NCBI GenBank assembly: GCA_944990035.1
Contig: CALYLX010000139.1
Coordinates: forward strand, 620,001-684,000
Direction of reading: 5' to 3'
DNA length: 64,000 bases
From: Clitopilus passeckerianus
Lineage: Eukaryota; Basidiomycota; Agaricomycetes; Agaricales; Entolomataceae
Shown piece by piece: positions 56,853-64,000 of the stretch (position 1 is the first letter of the stretch; every line of letters starts with the position of its first letter). Position numbers and translations under genes: made by a program. The notes beneath the pieces are model-generated. The model was given only the letters and a program-made list of their open reading frames with translations. It had not been told where the DNA came from and did no database searches.

Positions 56853-57423
56853 ATGGTCAAATTCTTCGTCTACAGCACCCTCGACAACCGCGTCCTCGAA
56901 TTTCACAAGGAAGAGCGTCAGGGTAAGTATTGAATGCCGCCTACTCCTCGTCCTCGTCCCCTACCTTTTCTAATTCTGAGCCCGATATCTGACATTTCCG
57001 ATAGTCTTCCTTGCACCGTTCAACGGAAGCCCCTCCCAGCAGTGGGACTTCACTCCCGCCCCCGGGCTCGACGATGTCGGCAAGTGGTATATCCTGAGTG
57101 TCACAGATAAAAGTTATCTCCAACCCAATGGGCTCCCGGGCCATCCGTCAAGTGGGACTGTTGTTGATGCCCACTTCCGTCCGGTACTGTGGAAGTTCCA
57201 GTCTTTGACGGTAGTGCCGTTGCCTTATAGTCTCTTCAAGTGAGTTTTCTCTTCCTATATTGGGTTGGAATACGATGACTGACGCGGGTTGGGGTTGTTT
57301 AGACTGGAGTACGAAGATTTGGATATGACTGCTGAAGGAGGGCCCAAAGTGACGGTGAGACCTGATGCTGGACAGATTACTAGCGGCAGTCAAGTCTGGC
57401 AGTTGAAACCTGTTATCGAATAG
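56853..57423 (+). CDS. Beta-trefoil lectin-like protein L5 (three-exon type)
   Basis: Intact 141-aa protein; exons 56853-56922, 57005-57239 and 57303-57423. Trefoil-like features: MVKFFVYSTLDNRVLEFHK at the start, a QxW repeat (SPSQQWDFTPAP), WYILSVTDKSYLQPN, VLWKFQSLTVVPLPYSLF, and an end SGSQVWQLKPVIE. Same intron positions as L4; L1/L2 have a different, four-exon plan, so there are two lectin subgroups. No signal peptide. Likely cytosolic glycan-binding protein of the ricin-B fold, though the match rests on spaced Trp motifs and I cannot exclude another beta-trefoil family. TATA box at -60. Ligand unknown. Confidence 0.68.
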
Positions 57424-58674
57424 GTTAGTCGGGGGATATGAGAAGGTGGTTTTGGACGATCTCTTGGATAGATTTGATAATGTTCCTCGTATTTGTAAAA
57501 TTATGCCGTCCAATCCAAACTCCCAAGCGCATGGTTTAAGGGTGTTCCACTACCTATGTATTCCAAACCAGCCATCATAATGAAATACTCGATGATATGC
57601 GGCACTTGAGCCTCTGGGATGTGTAATTGATGAAGAGGAATGACGAAGAACGAGAGGATTTGGCGGCATACCGATAGCTGATGACATTTCTTTCCTGAGG
57701 CTTCCACGTCTGAAATACGTCTTCCTCGAGCTACAACCCCAATTCCGGCTTCTGAATCCGAACAAGGTTATTTAATCGAGCCCACCCTCGACTTCCAACG
57801 AGCGTTCGGAGAAGAATCTCCTTCACTTACGGAGAAAAACAATAACCAGTGACGGGCTCATCCGATACTCTTCAGAATTACAACTCACACCCATCCACTT
57901 CTTTGCCAACAACTGCTTCCGATTATGACGCACCAAGACCGTTCTCGCCCATTCATGCACATGTCCTACACCTACTTTACCATTTATAACTCAAAACCAA
58001 ACGCCCTCATATTCACAGTGAAAGTCGGTGCCTACAGAGGGTGACTTCCGATGTGTTATCGCCCACTCCAGGCTGGTCTTCTAGAAAAATTCGGCAAAAT
58101 TTTACTCTAACTCTGGTCGCTCATGTATAAGCTCCATCTCAAATGAGTGACGTCTGGCAGTGTCAAGCTACAGAATTTTCTGCGGAAACGATCCAACTAG
58201 AAAAAAATAACGGAAGTGGCGCGGCCGCCGATGAGGACAGGGACCGCCTGACAGTGGCATCACACTCAACCCTCCTCCGTCCGAGCAAGAGTTCTGCTAC
58301 AGCCTATAGGATGAAATGACGTACCGTACAGCCAGTACTTGTGGTGAGCTCCATCTATATGATAACATTTAGACCATGTCGTTCATTGGATGAGTAGGAT
58401 GGCTTATGTTTCCACAGAACACTCGATGGGCGTCCTCAGAAGTGGAAAGCCGTCATGTCGGCGTTGTTGGTCGGCTATTGAGGTCCGTAGTCTGCATCTT
58501 CGGCCCCGTAGATAGTTGCCCACTTCCTTGGTTCCTCCCGGAATGTTCGAGATTGAAGAAGAACGTGTGAACCGGCGCGGACGCCGATTCACGACTGACA
58601 GTGCCTGTCGCAAGCGTGTCGCACTGTTGCAGTGTCAGCGGCATATCCGAAGAAGCGCCCTATGACGTGCTACT
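57424..58674. other. Gap with repeated lectin-type upstream sequence
   Basis: No gene. The part 58205-58330 (GGCGCGGCCGCCGATGA, then CCGAGCAAGAGTTCTGCTAC) resembles 56330-56400 (GGCGCGGCCACCGACGA, then CCGAACAAGAGGCCTGCTAC) upstream of L5. So the upstream segment is present twice, the second time without a lectin gene after it. Confidence 0.4.
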
Positions 58675-59444
58675 AGTGTTCCCCGCTTTGCGTTATCTTC
58701 AAGTGGTGGCTTTGTGCTCAAGGTGACGGTGGGATTTTGTCGCTTGTCGTATCACCCCAATGAAGTACTGACTGGTCCTTGGAATCAGAAGCCCTCGGCT
58801 GCTAGCCCCATCGTTTAATCTCGAATCCCTCACAATAACGGCGAGCCGACTGGATTGTCGTGACTTCCAGTACTTGATTCCATTCAATCTTGGACCCGAG
58901 GGTTGCAGATTGCGAAGACTCCGGCTAGACGGAGTATTTCTTTCGTATTTGGAAGACTTCAAGCTGGTCGTCTCCGCCGTATCGGCCACCCTCCGTGAGC
59001 TAATTATCACGTCCAAAGGAAAGCCTTCCGAGAATGCGTACGGCCTTGGCAGCTACCCATTCGATGCACTGCCTGCGAGGAGGTTGGAGACAATCGACAT
59101 ACCTGCTTATTTTGTCACTCCTGTGATCATAAGGAATATGTGTGCCGTAGGAACAAGTGGTGGGGTTGGCCGCGGCTCGACATCGCTCACACTTGGCAAC
59201 TTTCATTCTTCGGAAGCCAACTTATGGGAGAAACCCACGCCAGATCCTAAAGTAGGCACGATGATGGGAAGTCCTTGATCAAGGCTATAATGTCTACGGA
59301 ATAGGATCTCATTACTTTCGATTTTGGTAACGCTAGTTATGCTGCGCGTTTGGGGGTTTTGGAGGCGTATGTTCGCGATCCTGCTCAATCTCGGGGATAC
59401 AGGTCACAAGACGAGTGCATCAACTTGTATTAGAGCGGAAATAA
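58675..59444 (+). pseudogene. Family X copy 4 (X4), 5'-truncated
   Basis: Starts abruptly inside what is the end of X exon 2 (CCCGCTTTGCGTTATCTTCA against X3 CCCGCTTTGCGGAATCTTAA) and continues through the exon-3 part: FNLESLTITASRLDCRDFQ, LRRLRLDGVFLSYLEDF, VSATLRELIITS, IDIPAYFVTPVIIRNM. A frameshift after EKPTPDPK and a TAG (59302-59304, STE*D against STEWD) end it; the final TAA aligns with X3. It has no promoter or first 400 codons and lies directly upstream of P1, as X3 lies upstream of P2. Confidence 0.75.
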
Positions 59445-59746
59445 GAACTGTAGCTACTCACAGATGCTGTAGACAGCAATAGGAGTACATCTGTACCCAT
59501 ATAAATCCGGTGTGAACGCAGAATTGACGCTTAAAGTTCGTTGCAATTAGTAGGCCTGGCTTTATCGGGCCGACTTTCCCGTATGCAAGGTGTGCTTACC
59601 TAATCGACATATCGTTTGTCCTCGTCCTGCTCGCCTCAACGTTGCCTGCGCCTGCATGGCGATGTTCTTCTCATCTTTGTATACCCAGCCTAATAAAGGT
59701 GCAAGTGGCCGTTCTATATGTATCCCGTACCAAAGGCTAACGAATT

Positions 59747-62700
59747 ATGGCGCCGACAGATACCCATAATGACACAAAAGCGACGACCAACATAGAGGGC
59801 ACGCAGTCCTCATCCTATTTCTCCTTGGGTTTCTCCAGCGCCTTTGGAGACGTTGTTGGGAGAGTCAGGAGAGGGTGGAAGTCTGGTGGCTCTCATGATG
59901 AAGTGTCACGACAACGAGGAGCTTACAGTGAAGACGGAGAAAATCCTGCAGATCCTGCTCTGCTTGCGTCAAAGATCCACGACCTTATCCTCAATTCTCC
60001 CCTCATGGACGCTTCAAATCCGCTTTCACCGCTAGCCGCTAGCGGATATACCCCGTTGCCACCAGAACAGGCAGCTTTTGGTGCAGAATCGTCTTCATCA
60101 TCTGCATCGCAACGTCTTGCACCCGAGATTGGGTCATTCCAACCACCCCAAACATTCAACTTTCCCGTCTCCCCACCAGCTCCGAACTCGACATCTCTCC
60201 CTTATACGAGCTCTGCTGGGACAGCTGCTGGCCCCGAAGAAGATGCCAGACTTCTGGCCGTCTTGTCAAGCCCGCTCGTCATGAACGGGGATTTGAATCT
60301 TCCAAACTCGTTCGCATCATTCGCATCGTTTGCTGATGCGAGCCAAGCTCCTCTGTCTCCTAGCCCTCAACTACCCGGGGGTTTCGGTGACTCGAGCTCT
60401 GCTACGAGTACCGATGGGGCTGCAGGTGTATCCTCCCCATCTCATCGAACGAGGAAAATATCCGTTTTTGATGTTCTTGATTCAATACCATCACCATTTG
60501 CATCTCCTCCACCTCGATCACCCCTCTCGTTTGGCGCATCAATACCTGCAGAGTTGCATGGCACATCCTCTCCCCTCGTGTCGCCAGAACGGGATAGGTT
60601 TACTGGCTGGGGAGCATTCGGCGACATCGGTGCCAGTTCCTCAGCGGGAGAGCAGCATCATGAACATGACGAGGAGCCCAACGACGAAGAACTCCCTGAC
60701 GAAGGATCGAGCTTCATGCTCTATTCACCTCTTGTCCCGACCCCAACTTCGGTGGTGGAAATTGCCGAAAGTGGGATTGTCGAGGAACCAGACGATGATA
60801 CTGATCATCATGGTGCAGCACCTGCAGCCCAAGCTCAAGAAGGGACCCGATGGTTCTGGCCTTTCGGAACGTCTGCTGCAGCGACACCTGCAGCTCCGAC
60901 TACGACGAGAACAAATGCAACAGCTGCGACCGCTGTTGCAGCTTCACCATTTGCAACACCAGCGCCTGCTTATAGTCGACATCCCTTACCGACACCTCCA
61001 AGACCTACAGCTACGAGGAGACGACCTCGTGTATGGGTACCTTCCAAAACGGAATTATCAATTCAAGCCATGTGGTGGGGTTACCGATTGTTCGCATATT
61101 CCTGTTTCCTCTCGACTACCTATGCTGACCAAATTATCAGGTATCTTCCATCACCCGTCATGGGAGCTCTGTCGTCCTCGCGGTCACCGTTACAGTCGTT
61201 CTCGCACCAAGCAACAGTGTTGACGACGTCTCTGACCTGGTTCCTGTCCAACTTGCCGCTGTCGGTTCTACCGATGCAAGTTAGGCCAATAGTTGCGCTG
61301 CTGCAGCTATTGGTACCGTATGTTGGATATGTCGGAGGGTTTGTTGGATGGAGTTGGGGTAGGGTGAAGGGTTATGACGAAGGTTTGTCTTTCAGGCGAA
61401 CTTTTCACTTCGGGCCCCGGTAACTAACGCAAGTCTTCTGCAGGGCACGGTGTGATTTTAACAGCGACCTGGTTGCTTCCGGTCGCACTAATACCATCAA
61501 CATGGTACGAAATGGACTTCCCGCCCCCATCCCCATCACCCTATATTCAAAATCGGCCATTGCGCTCTATTGCTTCTATCCTTGCTGGTGGCGACAATAC
61601 AGAAGAAAATGCGAGACTCTTAGGCTCGCCCCCGCCGCATTATAGGACGGAGCCTACGACCCCGATATATGCCAGTCCACCGCCCATACATACCTCCATT
61701 CATCCCTTGGAATCGGTTGCTGGAGGAGGAGGGTGGCGAGATGTTCTAGGCGAGCAAGAGCAAGAACGACCGATGAATGGTACAGCGATATACCTCTCAC
61801 CAACGATTGCATCATCCCCACTCGTAGCCTCAATTTATGGCTCGCCCACACCGTTCTCACCAAACCACATGCCAGGATCGCCACAGCTGCTTTACCCTTC
61901 TGGTGGACATGCTCAGATGTTCTCGCCTCCACCTCCGTCGCCGTTGTTGAGGCTTTCACCGTTACCCTCTGCAGGACATGCGAACCTTCCACCACCTGAT
62001 ACTGGGGCGATGAATCCGTGGATGATGGCCACACCAGTTGCTGGCAGTTCCTCGAGTCTGCCAGCTGGGTCGGGTTCTACTGCGCAAATGCAAGCGGCGG
62101 CGGGACATGCAGGACCGCACCCATTCTCTCCGCCACCTCATCAGGCGTACTTCCAGAATCCCCATCCTCAAGCTTTCTTGAGTCCTATCGCGTTCAGCTC
62201 GTCGCAGCTGCCTATGGTGGACCCCTACGCATACATGGCGACTCCATTAACTGTATTTGGAAATTCGCCTTCACATCCTCCATCACCAGCCATACACGCA
62301 CACCCTCTGTCGCCGATTCAAGAACATCCAAGCAGTCCTGGTCCTGCGTTTAGGATGCCAGGTGGTATACTTGGATCTCCTTTCCAACATCCCCCTCCTA
62401 CGCCAGCCGGTCCTAGTCAACCAGGAAGTCCGATACCCCAGACTCCCAGTTCGGTGTACGGCACGCCGTTGCTCCACCCTGAACAGCAACTTCAGTCGTA
62501 TTCTCCCTTCATGGGTCAACAGCAGCAACAACACCATCAAGGGACGTGGGGAAACAATAGTCCGTGGGGAAGTTGGTCGGGAATTCCGTTACCCGCTGAG
62601 GGAGGTGTAGCAGCAGGAAGAGGTGTAGCCATGACTGGTGGTGATGCGACACCTCCGCCTCCGCCGAGTGGGAGGAAGGACATTGATCTGCCTGGACATC

Positions 62701-63272
62701 AAGAACAGGGTTCAGCTCCTACCCCTGGGCCCGGAACTAGGAGATCGCGACCGCCCCCTCGAGCGTCAACGAGCAAGATTCCAAGCAGGAGCAGGGCCGA
62801 GGATGATGTGGGTGCGTCGAGGAAAAGGAAAGTGGAAGGTAGCTCGAGCACGCGGAGATGGGACGCAGGAGGTGTGAGCAGTTCGGCTGGTGCATCCGCT
62901 CCTGGACCATCTCCGTCTACGGTCCCCAAGGCGAAGAAGAGCAAGAGTACAACGAAGGATACCAAGACTCCAAAATCTCGCCGAAGGGACTCGGAAGATC
63001 CCAGTGCTGGGATGGTCATCGTCGGATCGACATCATCCAGCTCAAGGACGCCGGCAACTGCGAGTGCTGGTCCTCATATCCTCACCGCTCGTTCTACTCC
63101 CTCAACGGCTGCTGCTACTCAAGCTCAGGTCACCGCTGCAGGGAGTAGCGGCGTGAAGAGGTCCAAGTCGAAGTTGACTGGGAGCATTTCCGGTATTGCG
63201 GAAAGTTTTGGCAGGGTATTGAATTTGGAGAGGAAACGGAGTGGAAGTGGGAGCACGATGGACCGCGGGTAG
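59747..63272 (+). CDS. Family P copy 1 (P1): intact 1,154-aa Pro/Ser-rich protein with hydrophobic middle
   Basis: Two exons, 59747-61382 and 61444-63272. I recognise it only as a type of uncharacterised basidiomycete protein. Residues ~1-430: Ser/Pro/Ala-rich, with SSSYFSLGFSSAFGDVVG, ALLASKIHDLILNSP and an acidic stretch (EHDEEPNDEELPDEGSS). Residues ~445-570: the conserved hydrophobic middle, MWWGYRLFAYSCFLSTTYAD, IIRYLPSPVMGAL, LTWFLSNLPLSVLPMQVRP, LLVPYVGYVGGFVGWSWGRV, then after the intron HGVILTATWLLPVALIPSTW. This is probably membrane-associated helices. Residues ~575-1000: low-complexity Pro/Ser/Gly/His/Gln (SPPPHQAYFQNP; a Q5 run). C-terminal ~150: basic, NLS-like clusters (ASRKRKVEG; KAKKSKSTTKDTKTPKSRRR) and the conserved GSISGIAESFGRVLNLERKR. 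No signal peptide. Function unknown; it is the only complete member here. Confidence 0.78.
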
Positions 63273-63824
63273 TTTGAGGGGAGCATAGGCTTGTATTGAA
63301 ATTCTTATTTCACTCATCAATTTCGTATCGTACTTTGTTTTGGCACATAATCATCAGGGGACATTAGAGTTATATGGGTGACCTTAAAACGTACTCATAC
63401 ACGGAGTGAAACTTCCCGCCTGCAGGTAACTTCCGCATCGCTCAGTGACGCAGTGGCCTCCAAACTTGTCTTTTGGACGCAGCGCGTAATTGAACTTCTT
63501 CGTCGGCCAGATTTGCTCAGGTTCTGGTCTAATTCGGCTCGCTTATACACGGAGATCTACCTCGAATGGTCATATATCTGGCATCATGAATGAAATATGG
63601 ACGCCTGGCATCCCAGCATTTTTTCGAAATGAAAGAATCCCCGAGGAGGAGTGTTCACAGCGGTCAGATAATCTATTATCTATCCTCAAGCGAAAGAATT
63701 CCTTCGGACTTGGGAGGTGGTGGTGAAAGTCAATGGATCGTAAACTCCAGACTCGTAACCTTCAAAAGCCAACAGCGGTAAAATTAGCTGCACTCCCCAT
63801 CATCGTTTCTGCTCTAAAGAAATT
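63273..63824. other. Intergenic at right edge
   Basis: Contains 3' flanking sequence of P1 and short open frames without recognisable content. Confidence 0.35.
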
Positions 63825-63965
63825 ACGGATTCTTTCTACTTCCCAGTCAACCTCTCTCCAAACGGCGGGATAGACGCTGTCGTTAGGATCTTCTCATCAG
63901 CCTTCCGAAAACGTGGATTCTGCCTTGCTTTGGCGCGCAGCTGTCGACATGGGACCCCAAGTTAA
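63825..63965 (+). pseudogene. Family F scrap (F4)
   Basis: DNA similarity to F3 49710-49820: TACGGATTCTTTCTAC with CCCAGTCAACCTCTCTCC and AACGGCGGGATAGACG, against TACGATTTACTTTCGA with CCCAGTCAATCTCTCTTC and GACGGCGGGATAGACG, then CTTCCGAAAACGTGGATTC. A short deletion and frame changes make it non-coding. It shows the repeated block continues to the right edge. Confidence 0.6.
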
Positions 63966-64000
63966 TGGCATCACCCAATGAACATAAAACAGAACCTGAA

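Noticed and set aside
21000..64000. Transposon as the cause of the dispersed copies
   Set aside because: I found no transposase, reverse transcriptase, terminal inverted repeats, LTRs or target-site duplications; the copies keep introns, which argues against retroposition.
1..64000. CRISPR arrays, bacterial operons or rRNA genes
   Set aside because: None seen; gene structure is eukaryotic throughout.

Overview
The window is nuclear DNA of a filamentous basidiomycete, most likely an Agaricomycete. Genes are spliced with many short introns (about 45-60 nt, GT..AG, a few GC..AG), there are no operons or Shine-Dalgarno sites, and the protein families are typical of mushroom-forming fungi: expanded F-box-like proteins, berberine-bridge-type oxidases, small beta-trefoil lectins and 2OG-Fe(II) oxygenases. 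I cannot name a genus. All exon models were made by eye from reading frame, splice signals and comparison between paralogs inside the window.

Layout. (1) 0-1.3 kb: RPC11, a conserved RNA polymerase III subunit with a 7-nt micro-exon, and a GNAT acetyltransferase. (2) 1.5-7.7 kb: a tandem array of 2OG-Fe(II) oxygenase genes. The third copy is intact, the first two are each broken by one mutation after the catalytic core, and a fourth survives only as a C-terminal scrap. (3) 7.9-16.3 kb: F-box genes. Two intact paralogs (minus at 7.9-9.6, plus at 14.7-16.3) with the same exon plan flank two decayed members of a different, zinc-cysteine type F-box family. (4) 16.9-20.9 kb: two tandem berberine-bridge-enzyme-like FAD oxidases with matching 8-exon structures; the second has a signal peptide and two GC-AG introns.

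(5) 21-64 kb: a large block built from four gene types repeated in intact, broken and scrap form. I call them F (single-exon F-box-like protein, about 465 aa), X (unrecognised 588-aa protein with a degenerate F-box-like core), P (unrecognised 1,154-aa Pro/Ser-rich protein with a hydrophobic middle) and L (small beta-trefoil lectin). The recurring order is P(-) | F(+) X(+) | P(+), with L copies placed between. Intact: F1, F2, F3, X2, X3, P1, L1, L2, L5. Broken or partial: X1, X4, P2, P3, several P scraps, L3, L4 and an F scrap at the right edge. Also in this block are a secreted cysteine-rich protein gene of unknown family (39.7-40.9 kb) and a piece of a glutathione S-transferase.

Overall this reads as accessory sequence under rapid duplication and loss, next to a few conserved genes. 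The best candidates for something undescribed are the repeated F-X(-P) unit, proteins X and P, and the secreted cysteine-rich protein. No function for these follows from sequence alone.
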